Shown: positions 45,072 to 54,640, numbered from the stretch's first letter. The stretch: DNA of 64,000 bases from Reichenbachiella versicolor (GCF_003171675.1 NZ_QFZQ01000003.1:62001-126000); one strand, 5' to 3'. Numbers and translations are program-made. The notes: generated by a model from the letters alone, not told the origin.

Positions 45072-46295
45072 GTGATAAGATTAAGATTTTCGGTAGCTAT
45101 ACTACTTGCTTCGTTAGCAATGGTATGCTGTCAGCCTCAACAACAACAAACAAGCGATTGTGATAAAGAGCTTGATCTCTCCCCAGAAAAATTAGATTAT
45201 TTAGGAATTACCAATAAAGACTATCTAAGTGCGGCATCTAAAAGAGCTTTGGCTTGGCCTGATGATTTGACTAATGAGTGGTTTGGAACTTTCCAAGTTT
45301 ACGATCTCAAAGGAGATCTTGCTTATGAAGAAGGGGTAGTAAGACGAGATCCTAGTGCCGTTATTAAGGTAGATGGTTTGTATTATGTATGGTACACTAA
45401 AAGCACAGGTAAAACTCAGGGTTTCGAAGGGGATATAGAGAACGAAAAGGTTTTCCCATGGGATAGATGTGATATCTGGTATGCTACTTCAGAAGACGGT
45501 TGGACTTGGAAAGAAGAAGGAGTGGCAGTAGCTAGAGGAGAAAAAGGAGCCTACGATGATAGATCTGTTTTTACAACGGAGATCATGGTTCACGAAGGGA
45601 CTTACTACTTGTGCTATCAAACTGTCAAATCACCTTATATCAAGAGAGTAAAAAATCAAGTAGGTCTAGCTTGGTCGGATTCTCCGAACGGACCTTGGAC
45701 TAAGAGTGAAGAACCTATTTTAAGCCCTGCTGATAATGGCGAATGGGGTAACGATGATCCTAATGATAGATTCAGTGTGAAGAAAAAGGGTGATTTTGAT
45801 AGTCACAAAGTTCACGACCCATGTATCATTCCTTTCAAAGGTAAATTCTACTTGTACTATAAAGGCGAACAGATGGGGGAAGGGTTTACTTTCGGTGGAC
45901 GTCAAATCAGACATGGTGTAGCCATTGCTGATAATCCAAAAGGACCGTATGTGAAATCCAAGTACAATCCTATTTCTAACAGTGGTCACGAAATCTGTGT
46001 ATGGCCTCAGGATGGAGGAATTATGTCTTTGATCACCACGGATGGACCAGAGAAGAATACTATTCAGTGGTCTCCAGATGGTGTTAACTTTGAAATCAAG
46101 TCCGTTATACCTGGAGCTCCTCACGCAATTGGACTGAACAGAACACTAGATACATCTGAGCCATTTGCTATTTTTGATTGGGGATTAACTCACCAATACA
46201 AAAACTACAACTGGCAATATATCAGAAGATTTAAAGGAACTCAAAAGACAAGTCATACAGCCAATAGTGACGCTAAGGCTAAAGGAGGTAAGTAA
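45072..46295 (+). CDS. GH117 family glycosidase, divergent member, lipoprotein
   Basis: 407 residues with a lipoprotein signal (AMVCC, Cys19 or Cys20). The triad is intact: Asp93 (VVRRDPS), Asp249 (VHDPC) and His306 (NSGHE). It has insertions not seen in the other four GH117 domains (about 113-130 and 225-245) and lacks their AFxEPSG segment, so it belongs to another clade. It lies alone, 14 kb from the main galactan cluster, divergent from the TPR-LuxR regulator and followed by its own terminator. Substrate is probably an anhydrogalactose end, but a different one may be used. Confidence 0.85.
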   Translation: MIRLRFSVAILLASLAMVCCQPQQQQTSDCDKELDLSPEKLDYLGITNKDYLSAASKRALAWPDDLTNEWFGTFQVYDLKGDLAYEEGVVRRDPSAVIKVDGLYYVWYTKSTGKTQGFEGDIENEKVFPWDRCDIWYATSEDGWTWKEEGVAVARGEKGAYDDRSVFTTEIMVHEGTYYLCYQTVKSPYIKRVKNQVGLAWSDSPNGPWTKSEEPILSPADNGEWGNDDPNDRFSVKKKGDFDSHKVHDPCIIPFKGKFYLYYKGEQMGEGFTFGGRQIRHGVAIADNPKGPYVKSKYNPISNSGHEICVWPQDGGIMSLITTDGPEKNTIQWSPDGVNFEIKSVIPGAPHAIGLNRTLDTSEPFAIFDWGLTHQYKNYNWQYIRRFKGTQKTSHTANSDAKAKGGK

Positions 46296-46318
46296 GAAAC
46301 ATCAACTTTAAGTTGAGT

Positions 46319-46357
46319 AAGCCTTGGGGTCTTTGACCTTGAGGCTTTTTTGTTTTT
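46319..46357 (+). terminator. Rho-independent terminator of the GH117 lipoprotein gene
   Basis: AAGCCTTGGGGTC - TTT - GACCTTGAGGCTT with a following T-run, 24 bp after the stop codon. The GNAT gene converges from the other side. Confidence 0.85.
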
Positions 46358-46362
46358 GGACG

Positions 46363-46797
46363 TTATCTTAATTTCTTGCAAAAATGATATGCTAGTATTT
46401 CATATCCTTGATTGAAGTAGAACTTATGAGAACGAGAGTTGGTGGAGAAGGTGTTTAGTTCAATCGAGTTGCAATCATGTTCTAGAGCCCATTCTTCCAA
46501 ATAGTTGAATAATGCTTCACCAATACCCTGAGATTGATATTTTGATGTAATAATTACATTGTCTACTTCAAGTTGTTTCCCTGAGTATAATCTCACCGTA
46601 AGCCATCCACTAGTTACCCCAACTAGTTTTTCATTGATGAAACATCCAAAACAGACATAGTTATCAAACTCAAACATCTCTTTGTTTCTGGCTTCTAGAG
46701 TGTCTTTTGGAATTGAGGGATTGAGTTCAGAAATAAGTACTAGTATGGAATCAATATCATCTTCAGTAATAGGATAGAAGTATAAATCTTGAGGCAT
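46363..46797 (-). CDS. GNAT-family N-acetyltransferase
   Basis: 144 residues with the acetyl-CoA-binding segment SQGIGEALFNYLEEWA and the C-terminal RSHKFYFNQGYEI strand typical of GNAT enzymes. Substrate unknown. It stands alone, convergent with the GH117 gene. Confidence 0.88.
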   Translation of the reverse strand: MPQDLYFYPITEDDIDSILVLISELNPSIPKDTLEARNKEMFEFDNYVCFGCFINEKLVGVTSGWLTVRLYSGKQLEVDNVIITSKYQSQGIGEALFNYLEEWALEHDCNSIELNTFSTNSRSHKFYFNQGYEILAYHFCKKLR

Positions 46798-46930
46798 GGG
46801 TGAGAACTTTATTTAATAGACTTTAATAAAGTTCAGGATTATATTTCAAAATTCCGAGGAGTGTAAAACGGAAGTAGTGTAAAACAAGGTGGGACAACTT
46901 AAATGAATGTCCTCCTGTAAGGAATATTAT

Positions 46931-46980
46931 AGCAGTCTGTAGAGGGTTTCGATAGAATCACCTACAGACTGCTGTTTTAC
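46931..46980. terminator. Long hairpin between valS and the GNAT gene
   Basis: AGCAGTCTGTAG (46931-46942) and CCTACAGACTGCT (46961-46973) make a 12-bp stem with an 18-nt loop. TTTT follows on the plus strand but not on the minus strand, where valS ends 54 bp away. It may be a processing or termination hairpin. Direction uncertain. Confidence 0.45.
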
Positions 46981-47033
46981 CTCAGTACAAAGAAGGGTAA
47001 ATTATATTGATTGTTTTCCGAACAGTATTTCGT

Positions 47034-49652
47034 TTATAGTTTCTGATTGAGTAAAGCTATTTTCGCTTCAGCATCGGCCTTTTTCTTTTTCTCCATTGCT
47101 ACTACTTTTTCAGGAGCATTATTGACGAATTTTTCATTGCTGAGCTTCTTGTCTATACCCTTGATGAAACCTTCTAGACGAGAGATTTCCTTCTGAGCTT
47201 CTTCTTTGTCTTCAGCTGTGTCAGCATATTCACCAAGTGGGACGTAGAATTCATCCTTTTCGATTATGAAAGTTGCTGCGTTCTCTATTTTACTATCGGT
47301 CCCTTCCACAGAACTAACATTTGCCAGTTTCTGAATTACAGGAATATAAGCTTCGTAAGAAACAAAATCAGTAGCCTTTATTTTTAATTCAAGAGCTTCT
47401 TTCGGAGACATACCTTTGCTACTTCTTACGTTTCTGATACCTGTTATAGCTTCGAATACATCACTTGTCTTCTTTACTTGGTCTGCATCGAATCCAGCAT
47501 GTGTAGGCCATTCAGCGATCATTACATAATCTTTGTCCCCTCTGTCCTGTAGGTTGTGCCAAATTTCTTCGGAGATAAACGGCATGAATGGATGAATTAT
47601 CTTCATTACTTGCTCTATGAAACCAATAGCTTGATCATAAGTCTTTTGGTCGATAGGTTCTCCATATTTTGGCTTGATCATCTCAAGATACCAAGAACAG
47701 AAGTCGTCCCAAACAAGCTTATAAGTACTCATTAGGGCTTCAGATAGTCTGAACTTAGAGAATAAATCATCAAGCTCAACAACTACTTCGTTAATTCTAT
47801 TCATAAACCACTCTCCTGCAATCTTAGCCGCAGGATCTTGAGGAATGTCTTGTACTTCTTGAGTCTTAATGAACCTAAAAGAATTCCATATTTTATTAGC
47901 AAACTTGGAACCTTGCTCGCAAAGTTTTTCATCAAATAGAAGGTCGTTACCAGCAGCGGAGCTCAATAGCATTCCTACTCGGACTCCGTCTGCACCATAT
48001 TGGTCTATCAAGCCTAATGCGTCAGGGGAGTTGCCTAAGGATTTAGACATCTTACGTCGTTGAAGATCTCGAACCATACCTGTAAAGTACACTTGTTCGA
48101 ACGGCTTTTCATTAGCAAATTCGTATCCAGAAATGATCATTCTAGCTACCCAAAAGAAGATAATGTCCCAGCCAGTTACTAGAGTTTGAGTAGGGTAATA
48201 GTATTTATATTCTTCGTTATCAGGGTTTGCAAAACCATCAAAACATGAGATAGGTACTAATGCGCTACTAAACCAGGTGTCTACTACATCTTCATCTTGC
48301 TTCAAGTCGTCCAATGTCAAGCTTGAATTGCCTGTGTCCTTGATAGCCATTTCAAGAGCTTCTTCCTTGGTTTTGCCAACAGCTACACCGTCATCACCAT
48401 AGTAGTAAGCAGGAATTTGCTGCCCCCACCATAGTTGACGAGAGATAGGCCAGTCTTTAATGTTTTCTAACCAGTGTTTGTAGGTGTTTTTGAACTTGTC
48501 TGGGAAAAACTGAATGTTATCATTCATTACATTTTCCAAAGCAGGTCCAACAATCTTCTGCATGTCTACGAACCATTGCAATGAAAGCTTTGGCTCAATC
48601 ACTGTGTCGGGATTACGTTCTGAAAACCCAACTTTGTGCCTCATGCTCTCCACTTTTACCATATGTCCAGACTCTTTCAAGTCGATTGAGATTTGCTTTC
48701 TAGCTTCCTCTCTGGTCATGCCAACATAGAACTGAGCATCTTCATTTAGTGTCGCATCGTCATTTAGAATATCAATAGTTTCTAAGTTATGCTTTTGACC
48801 TAAATCGTAGTCATTGGTGTCGTGAGCTGGTGTCACTTTCAAACAACCCGTACCAAATTCTAGGTCAACATATTCGTCTTCAATAATAGGAATGACTCTA
48901 TTTACCATCGGAACAATAGCTTTTTTCCCTTTTAGGTGAGTATATCGTTCGTCATTTGGGTTGATACAGATTGCCGTATCTCCTAAGATCGTTTCAGGAC
49001 GAGTAGTAGCAATAGTTACTTTCTTATCACTCCCTTCTATTTCGTATTCTACATAGTATAGAGCTGCGTCTACGTCTTTGTAAATTACCTCTTCATTGGA
49101 AATGGTTGTTTGAGCAGTAGGATCCCAATTGACCATTTTGTAGTCACGATACACATATCCTTTCTTGAAATAACTGATGAATACATCTCTTACTGCTGCA
49201 GAGTTTTTTTCATCCATAGTGAAGAATGTTCGATCCCAGTCACATGATGCACCGAGTCTCTGAAGCTGATTCAGTATGATTCCTCCGTATTTATCTTTCC
49301 ATTCAAATGCATATTTTAAGAATTCTTCTCTCGTCAAGTCAGATTTTTTTATCCCCTTCTCTCTGAGCATTCCTACCACTTTGGCTTCAGTGGCAATAGA
49401 TGCATGATCTGTTCCTGGTACCCAGCAAGCTTCTTTGCCTTCCATTCTGGCTTTACGAATCAATACATCTTGAATGGTGTTGTTGAGCATATGCCCCATG
49501 TGAAGTACACCTGTGACGTTTGGAGGAGGAATGATGATCGTATAAGGCTCCTTATCTGGATTAGGAGTTGATTTGAAAAATCCCTTATCAAGCCATTCTT
49601 GATATCTTTTGCTTTCTACCTCAGCTGGGTTGTACTTCGTTGATATAGACAT
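47034..49652 (-). CDS. valS: Valyl-tRNA synthetase
   Basis: 872 residues, normal for ValRS. The class I motifs are clear: HMGH (51-54) within PPNVTGVLHMGH, and KMSKS within RRKMSKSLGN. The editing-domain region TRPETILGDTAICINP is intact, and the C-terminus has the Lys/Glu-rich coiled coil that binds tRNA (EAQKEISRLEGFIKG). It charges tRNA-Val with valine. A TAnnTTTG box lies 39 bp upstream. Confidence 0.98.
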   Translation of the reverse strand: MSISTKYNPAEVESKRYQEWLDKGFFKSTPNPDKEPYTIIIPPPNVTGVLHMGHMLNNTIQDVLIRKARMEGKEACWVPGTDHASIATEAKVVGMLREKGIKKSDLTREEFLKYAFEWKDKYGGIILNQLQRLGASCDWDRTFFTMDEKNSAAVRDVFISYFKKGYVYRDYKMVNWDPTAQTTISNEEVIYKDVDAALYYVEYEIEGSDKKVTIATTRPETILGDTAICINPNDERYTHLKGKKAIVPMVNRVIPIIEDEYVDLEFGTGCLKVTPAHDTNDYDLGQKHNLETIDILNDDATLNEDAQFYVGMTREEARKQISIDLKESGHMVKVESMRHKVGFSERNPDTVIEPKLSLQWFVDMQKIVGPALENVMNDNIQFFPDKFKNTYKHWLENIKDWPISRQLWWGQQIPAYYYGDDGVAVGKTKEEALEMAIKDTGNSSLTLDDLKQDEDVVDTWFSSALVPISCFDGFANPDNEEYKYYYPTQTLVTGWDIIFFWVARMIISGYEFANEKPFEQVYFTGMVRDLQRRKMSKSLGNSPDALGLIDQYGADGVRVGMLLSSAAGNDLLFDEKLCEQGSKFANKIWNSFRFIKTQEVQDIPQDPAAKIAGEWFMNRINEVVVELDDLFSKFRLSEALMSTYKLVWDDFCSWYLEMIKPKYGEPIDQKTYDQAIGFIEQVMKIIHPFMPFISEEIWHNLQDRGDKDYVMIAEWPTHAGFDADQVKKTSDVFEAITGIRNVRSSKGMSPKEALELKIKATDFVSYEAYIPVIQKLANVSSVEGTDSKIENAATFIIEKDEFYVPLGEYADTAEDKEEAQKEISRLEGFIKGIDKKLSNEKFVNNAPEKVVAMEKKKKADAEAKIALLNQKL

Positions 49653-49690
49653 TGCTCTCGCAGTTATTCTTTTTCCAATTAAAATGACCG

Positions 49691-49698
49691 CAAAAGTA
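49691..49698 (-). promoter_or_regulatory. -7 box of valS
   Basis: Minus-strand TACTTTTG fits TAnnTTTG, 38 bp before the valS start. The -33 TTG is not evident. Confidence 0.5.
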
Positions 49699-49753
49699 TA
49701 TAAAGGTTAGGAATACTTAGATTGTAATTTATTTACCTATTGTTGATTTTAGT

Positions 49754-50248
49754 ATGAATTATATAATTAGAGAGGTAACAGCAAAAGATGCAGAACAGAT
49801 TGCTGAAATATATAATTATTATATTCTTAATAGTGTTGCAACATTTGAGGAAGAGTTGATAGATCCTAAGGAGATTCAAAAAAGAATATCTAATATTTTG
49901 GAATCGGGTCACTTTTGGTTTGTTGTAGAATATAATGGTAACCTGATAGGTTATTCTTATTCTAGTCTTTGGAAAGAAAGGGTATCTTATCGTTTTTCAG
50001 CTGCAGTTGCGGTTTATTTGGATTTAAATTTTACTGGAAAAGGGTTAGGGAACAAGCTTTATGAGGCGTTATTTAAAAAATTGAAAGAGAAAAATATTCA
50101 CACTGTAATAGGTGGTATTACTCTACCGAATGAAGGCAGTGTAGCATTACATGAAAGTTTTGGTATGAAAAAGGTCGCACATTTTTCAGAAGTTGGGTTC
50201 AAGTTTGGAAAGTGGCTTGACGTAGGTTATTGGCAAGTCATTTTGTAA
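49754..50248 (+). CDS. GNAT-family N-acetyltransferase (phosphinothricin acetyltransferase-like)
   Basis: 164 residues starting IIREVTAKDAEQIAEIYNYYI, with VAVYLDLNFTGKGLGNKLYEAL as acetyl-CoA site and GGITLPNEGSVALHESFGMKKVAHF as the C-terminal signature of the Pat/MddA group, which acetylates phosphinothricin, methionine sulfone or similar amino acids. The real substrate is unknown. A bidirectional terminator follows. Confidence 0.9.
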   Translation: MNYIIREVTAKDAEQIAEIYNYYILNSVATFEEELIDPKEIQKRISNILESGHFWFVVEYNGNLIGYSYSSLWKERVSYRFSAAVAVYLDLNFTGKGLGNKLYEALFKKLKEKNIHTVIGGITLPNEGSVALHESFGMKKVAHFSEVGFKFGKWLDVGYWQVIL

Positions 50249-50264
50249 TAAAAAATGTTAAAAA

Positions 50265-50295
50265 AAGGCTGTCTTAAATTCGACAGCCTTTTTTT
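50265..50295. terminator. Bidirectional rho-independent terminator
   Basis: AAGGCTGTC - TTAAATTC - GACAGCCTT has an A-run before and a T-run after the stem, so it can serve the GNAT gene (+) and the convergent 50308-50577 gene (-). Confidence 0.85.
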
Positions 50296-50307
50296 AATTT
50301 AATCAAT

Positions 50308-50577
50308 TTAAATGACCACACGTCTAATCTTATTGAGAGGAATTGATAATCCTCCATGAAGGGTTAGAAACTTTTCAGTCACTGCTAAAATCTTAGCATC
50401 TTTTCTTATTAAACTACCTTCTTCATTGATATAATGTAATTCAAAACTCTCATTATATAATGAGCTTATTCTTGCCGCTCGTTTGAGGTCAGAGATCATT
50501 TGCTGGTTGACTACAGTTACTTTTTCTACAACTGAATTGTACTGCTTATCTTTTATCAATTTAACTGCATTTATCAT
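50308..50577 (-). CDS. Small conserved-looking protein, unknown (Rof/Sm-like barrel possible)
   Basis: 89 residues, no signal. The second half (SFELHYINEEGSLIRKDAKILAVTEKFLTLHGGLSIPLNKIRRVVI) has the strand pattern of a small SH3/Sm-like barrel, similar in layout to Rof-type proteins that bind Rho. The resemblance is weak and the function is open. It ends at a shared terminator. Confidence 0.6.
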   Translation of the reverse strand: MINAVKLIKDKQYNSVVEKVTVVNQQMISDLKRAARISSLYNESFELHYINEEGSLIRKDAKILAVTEKFLTLHGGLSIPLNKIRRVVI

Positions 50578-50647
50578 CTTTCTACTATTTTAATTTTTAA
50601 TTGATTTAAAGGTCAGATGGATGTTTGATTAACAAACTTTGGCTTAA

Positions 50648-50926
50648 TCAATAAAAGATCTTGAGACAGCAATACAAGAGAAATAGATTGGTTTGTTGTG
50701 GTAAGAGTGAGATCCTTGGTCGATCCTCCGTTGTATATTGAAAGAGAAGGAGGTACTCCTCGTTTTTTACTTTATGAGATTTGGTAACCTTTACTACATG
50801 TCTCGATATAATTAATTCTTTTTCATTAGTTTCATAGACCTCTTTTTCTACCACTATGGGAGCAGATATTAATGCTGACAGTAAGCAGGCAGTTACTAAT
50901 AAAGACGAATTATTTATAATTAACAT
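50648..50926 (-). CDS. Possible small secreted protein
   Basis: 92 residues with a fair signal peptide (VTACLLSALISAPIV) and a short Lys/Glu-rich mature part; the C-terminus (QQTNLFLLYCCLKIFY) looks unlike a folded protein. It may be a genuine small gene or a chance ORF. No domain was recognised. Confidence 0.35.
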   Translation of the reverse strand: MLIINNSSLLVTACLLSALISAPIVVEKEVYETNEKELIISRHVVKVTKSHKVKNEEYLLLFQYTTEDRPRISLLPQQTNLFLLYCCLKIFY

Positions 50927-51132
50927 AAATAAATGTAAATAATGTATTACATAACAATAAGTTTATGAACGATGAAGGTGAAGTTTGGTTTTGTCTAGCA
51001 GTTACTTTTCTTTTTCTCTGAAAGGAATTGTCGTGTTTTTACATAAGAGCCAAGGTTCTTGATTGAGGAGCTTGGTAGGTTGGTTATGGCTATGAGAAAT
51101 AAGAAGTGATCCAGAAGTTAAGTTATTAACTG

Positions 51133-51190
51133 TAAACAAAAACAAAGCCTTCAGGATTGAATTGAAAAACTCAATGATCTTGAAGGCTTG
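51133..51190 (-). terminator. Rho-independent terminator of the haem-binding lipoprotein gene
   Basis: On the minus strand AAGCCTTCAAGATCATTGA pairs with TCAATCCTGAAGGCTT across a short loop and is followed by TGTTTTTGTTTAC, 24 bp past the stop codon. Confidence 0.8.
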
Positions 51191-51212
51191 AAAAAAGTAG
51201 TATAACGTTTTT

Positions 51213-51620
51213 TTAATTGACTTGAGCTAATAACTCTTCAGTCCATTTGTAAAGAATCTCAGATTCTTCTTTAGTCAATTCTTTGTCTGGATATTTAGAT
51301 AGAAACTTTTCTGGAGGCATTTCACCATCTTCTAATACTTCTTGTACACCGTATAGTTTCTTCGCAAGAAAAGGCTTTTTCATAGTAGGTAAATCTTGCC
51401 AAATAAGCTCATCCTTAGCTTTATCGTTTTTGGAATCAGGATTATGGCAGCTCATGCATTTATTGTCCACGATAGCCAATACGTTTTCCGGGTATTCAAA
51501 TAATCCTGCAGGTATTTCCTTTGTTGAAGAAGTTGATTCAGATGATTTTTTTGATTTTGAGCATGAAGTTAAACATATGGAAAGGAAAGTGATAGATGTC
51601 AGAAGAACGAATAATCTCAT
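51213..51620 (-). CDS. Haem-binding (cytochrome c-like) lipoprotein
   Basis: 135 residues: lipobox ending Cys20 (ICLTSC), one CMSCH haem site (55-59), then the DGEMPPEKFLSKYPDKELTKEE segment typical of the Haem_bd family, with a Met that may be the second iron ligand. Probably a periplasmic electron carrier or sensor. Confidence 0.85.
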   Translation of the reverse strand: MRLFVLLTSITFLSICLTSCSKSKKSSESTSSTKEIPAGLFEYPENVLAIVDNKCMSCHNPDSKNDKAKDELIWQDLPTMKKPFLAKKLYGVQEVLEDGEMPPEKFLSKYPDKELTKEESEILYKWTEELLAQVN

Positions 51621-51792
51621 TTGTTAGAAGTCTAAAATTAGAGGGAAGACGACTGATAATTTTATTATTACGTCTCACTGCCCTTTTGTGAAATTCTTGA
51701 TTGCCCTTATCAATCTAATGTATTGATTATGAAATTTTTCAAAAAGGTGTTTAAATCAAACCAAAACTGCGAAAAGCCATTTTTTACACTGC

Positions 51793-52512
51793 TCATGGTG
51801 TGGTTAATCTTTTGATTACCTCTGCAGCCATTGTCATTCCAAACATAGCTGGCATATAGGAAATAGTGCCATAGAAAGATTTTTTATAATGAGATCCGTC
51901 AGTTAGTTTTAGAGAGCGTTTTGATTGAATTTCTTCTGAAAACACACATAAAATCCCTCTTGTTACGCCTTTTCCTCTCAAAGTTGCCTTAAGTTGCTGG
52001 GCGAACTTACATTCTTTCGTTTTGCTCAGGTCTCGAATTTTTATTTTGGATGGATCGAGTTTTCCACCAGCTCCCATAGAAGAGATGAATTTAGCTTTCA
52101 TCCTACGAAGGGTTAGTAAGAAGGATATTTTTGGAACAAAGCTATCTATGCAATCAAGTGCAAAGTCAAAGCGGTTTTCTAATAAGAAGCTATGCATAGA
52201 ATCGGGTTCCATGAATTGGTCGATGACCGTAATATTAAGTTTTGGATTAATATCAATAAATCGCTCCTTTAGTACATGAGCCTTAAGTTGACCAACGGTA
52301 GAATCCAAGGCTGGGAGTTGACGATTTTTATTAGTAGGGTCTACTTCGTCTCCATCAATGATCGTAATCTTGCCTACTCCAGCTCTAACTAATGTTTCTG
52401 CGGCATAGCTACCTACTCCGCCAAGTCCTACAACTAATAGATTTGAGTTTTTGAGTTTATCAAGAGCTTCAGTTCCGATTAATAGTTCAGTACGTTCTAA
52501 CCAGTGACTCAT
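51793..52512 (-). CDS. tcdA: tRNA threonylcarbamoyladenosine dehydratase
   Basis: 239 residues of the E1-like ThiF/MoeB fold with nucleotide motif GLGGVG (29-34), DGDEVDPTNKNRQ and a SSMGAGGKLDPSKIKIRDLSKT segment characteristic of TcdA (CsdL). It cyclises t6A to ct6A in tRNA using ATP. It overlaps the TatD gene by 4 bp. Confidence 0.92.
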   Translation of the reverse strand: MSHWLERTELLIGTEALDKLKNSNLLVVGLGGVGSYAAETLVRAGVGKITIIDGDEVDPTNKNRQLPALDSTVGQLKAHVLKERFIDINPKLNITVIDQFMEPDSMHSFLLENRFDFALDCIDSFVPKISFLLTLRRMKAKFISSMGAGGKLDPSKIKIRDLSKTKECKFAQQLKATLRGKGVTRGILCVFSEEIQSKRSLKLTDGSHYKKSFYGTISYMPAMFGMTMAAEVIKRLTTP

Positions 52513-53177
52513 AGCTTAAAGAATTGCTTTGCGTTTTTGTTGATTTGTTTGCTAAGGCTAAATAGATCAGTATTCAGCATTTTCGCAGCGCGAATATATA
52601 CATCCTTGATGTTAGCATTAGCCATGCTATCTGTTTCTAAAAACAGTCGATCCAAGGGTATAGTTTTTAACAGGCTACTAAGTTTGGAATCTGGCATTTC
52701 TGGCATTAGAGATAAGTAAAAGCCTTGCCCAATTAACTGTTTGGCTAGTGTAGGATGTCTATTATAACCGTGTATACACCATTTTTCAATGTTAGGATAT
52801 TCTTTCTTGATTTTAATTATTTGGTCAGATGCTCTTACACAGTGAATAATAACCGATTTGCCAAGCTCAGATGCAATGTTGAGTTGAGCCTTAAGAGCTA
52901 AGGTCTGGCTTGCAATATCTAAGCCTTTGAGTTTATCTAGTCCTATTTCCCCCATTCCAAGGCATTTAGAATTATTGAGGTTTTGTTTAAGTAATGAAAC
53001 TTCTTCTATTGAGATCTTTGGAGTAGCCCACCACGGGTGTATGCCGATAGTGAAATATTCAAAAGGTTTGTTTTGACCTAAATGTAATGAGACCACTTCC
53101 AGTGTATCGGGTTCACCTTGATGTCTAAGGCGATGAGTATGAAAATCGAGGTAGGATATTTTTTGTAGTATATTCAA
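52509..53177 (-). CDS. TatD-family hydrolase
   Basis: 222 residues, metal-dependent TIM-barrel hydrolase. Metal ligands are expected in FHTHRLRH, GEIGLDKLKG, VIIHCVRA, IHGYNRHP and LETDS. This is shorter than canonical TatD (about 260 residues) and closer to the shorter Bacteroidota group. Proposed as a DNase or tRNA-linked nuclease; partner tcdA is coupled downstream. Confidence 0.88.
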   Translation of the reverse strand: MNILQKISYLDFHTHRLRHQGEPDTLEVVSLHLGQNKPFEYFTIGIHPWWATPKISIEEVSLLKQNLNNSKCLGMGEIGLDKLKGLDIASQTLALKAQLNIASELGKSVIIHCVRASDQIIKIKKEYPNIEKWCIHGYNRHPTLAKQLIGQGFYLSLMPEMPDSKLSSLLKTIPLDRLFLETDSMANANIKDVYIRAAKMLNTDLFSLSKQINKNAKQFFKL

Positions 53178-53243
53178 CTAATTACATGTAATATTTTTTG
53201 AGCGAAATTCACTAATTCACAAACTTTAAAAAAATATACTAAA

Positions 53244-54032
53244 ATGAGATCACACGAGATTGATTATAAAATTCAAGGTAATGATATGCAGGTGGTATCG
53301 ATAGAACTTGATCCACAAGAGACAGTCATCGCTGAAGCTGGAGCTATGAATTGGATGGATGGAGATATTTATTTTGAAGCCAAAATGGGAGATGGTTCAC
53401 AGCCAGATCAAGGAATCTTTGGGAAATTAATGAGTGCTGGTAAAAGAATGTTGACTGGAGAATCAATGTTTTTGACTCATTTTACTAATCAGGGTCATCA
53501 GAAGCAACAAGTATCTTTTGCCGCTCCTTATCCTGGTAAAATAGTCCCATTGAATCTTCAACAGTTAGGTGGTGAGATATTGTGTCAGAAAGATGCATTT
53601 TTATGTGCGGCTAAAGGAACTCAAATTTCAATTGCTTTTACACAAAAATTAGGGTCAGGCTTCTTTGGAGGAGAAGGTTTTATACTTCAAAGCATAAAAG
53701 GAGACGGGATGGCATTTATGCATGCAGGAGGTACTGTAGTGGAAAAAGAGCTTAATGGAGAAACTTTAAAAATAGATACGGGGTGTATTGTTGGGTTTAC
53801 ACCAGGTCTTGATTACAGCATAGAAAGAGCGGGTAATCTAAAGTCAATGTTTTTTGGAGGAGAAGGTCTTTTTTTGGCTACTGTCAGAGGTGTAGGGAAA
53901 GTGTATTTACAGAGTATGCCATTCTCAAGACTTGCCGATAGAATAATAGAAAGTGCACCTAAGGCTGGAGGTTCTTCTCAAGGAGAAGGTTCTGTTTTAG
54001 GAGGTTTGGGTAGGCTAATTGATGGCGATTAA
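53244..54032 (+). CDS. TIGR00266 / AIM24-family protein
   Basis: 262 residues. The double beta-roll pattern with repeated Gly-rich turns fits the family: [53 protein letters not shown] and [25 protein letters not shown]. Function is unknown in bacteria; yeast AIM24 is mitochondrial. Single-gene unit, divergent from the TatD gene. Confidence 0.9.
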   Translation: MRSHEIDYKIQGNDMQVVSIELDPQETVIAEAGAMNWMDGDIYFEAKMGDGSQPDQGIFGKLMSAGKRMLTGESMFLTHFTNQGHQKQQVSFAAPYPGKIVPLNLQQLGGEILCQKDAFLCAAKGTQISIAFTQKLGSGFFGGEGFILQSIKGDGMAFMHAGGTVVEKELNGETLKIDTGCIVGFTPGLDYSIERAGNLKSMFFGGEGLFLATVRGVGKVYLQSMPFSRLADRIIESAPKAGGSSQGEGSVLGGLGRLIDGD

Positions 54033-54131
54033 GTACATCAGAGCGTAGTTGAATAGTGCCCTTTGTACTGGTAAAGGAAGATCTGTCTATAAGGACGGAG
54101 AATTTTAGGGTGTTATTCAAGTTCGCTTTGT

Positions 54132-54150
54132 GGATTTAGGGCGTAAATCC
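54132..54150. other. Small hairpin before the Lrp 3' end
   Basis: GGATTTA - GGGCG - TAAATCC is a perfect 7-bp stem in the spacer where the AIM24 and Lrp genes converge. It has no T-run, so it is at most a weak stop. Confidence 0.3.
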
Positions 54151-54170
54151 GAAGATTAACTGAATTGCGG

Positions 54171-54626
54171 TTAAAGAGGGATGTTTCTCCTAAATGCACA
54201 GCCAAAATCAATTATTGATTCAGTTTTAGAAATGCCCTTTATGTGATCAATTTGATCGTAAAGTATACTTCGCATCTCTTCATTACTTCGAGCAACTATT
54301 CTAACGAACAATGTGTATTGCCCAGATATGTAGTAGCATTCTGTGACGTTAGGGATCTTTCTGAGCTCTTCTACTATTGATTCGCTACTTGAGTCTTCTT
54401 TTAATGTCAATCCTGTGAAGGCTGACCATTCATAACCAAGCTTTCTTTCATTGATTACTGGGGAAAATTTTTCCAATACACCATGCTCTATTAAGTTGTT
54501 AACTCGCTGATGAACAAGGGTGTTTGATACTTTAAGGTCGTTAGCAAGACCTGAATAGGGCATTCGGGCGTCTTCTGAGAGTTTATTTAATATGTTTTTG
54601 TCAATTTGATCTAGTTCTTTCTTCAT
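54171..54626 (-). CDS. Lrp/AsnC-family transcriptional regulator
   Basis: 151 residues from the ATG at 54626; the frame could begin at a TTG at 54635, but that TTG is part of a TAATTTTG promoter box. The N-terminal winged HTH (LDQIDKNILNKLSEDARMPYSGLANDLKVSNTLVHQRVNNL) and the RAM effector domain (YYISGQYTLFVRIVA) are clear. It is divergent from rocD, which suggests that it controls ornithine/arginine catabolism in response to an amino acid. Confidence 0.93.
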   Translation of the reverse strand: MKKELDQIDKNILNKLSEDARMPYSGLANDLKVSNTLVHQRVNNLIEHGVLEKFSPVINERKLGYEWSAFTGLTLKEDSSSESIVEELRKIPNVTECYYISGQYTLFVRIVARSNEEMRSILYDQIDHIKGISKTESIIDFGCAFRRNIPL

Positions 54627-54632
54627 ATTGGT

Positions 54633-54640
54633 CAAAATTA
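54633..54640 (-). promoter_or_regulatory. -7 box overlapping the lrp start region
   Basis: Minus-strand TAATTTTG matches TAnnTTTG and ends only 6 bp before the chosen ATG (54626), so the transcript might be leaderless or nearly so. Confidence 0.4.

Noticed and set aside
45720-46124. 134-residue minus-strand ORF
   Set aside because: Antisense to the GH117 lipoprotein, whose catalytic motifs are intact.
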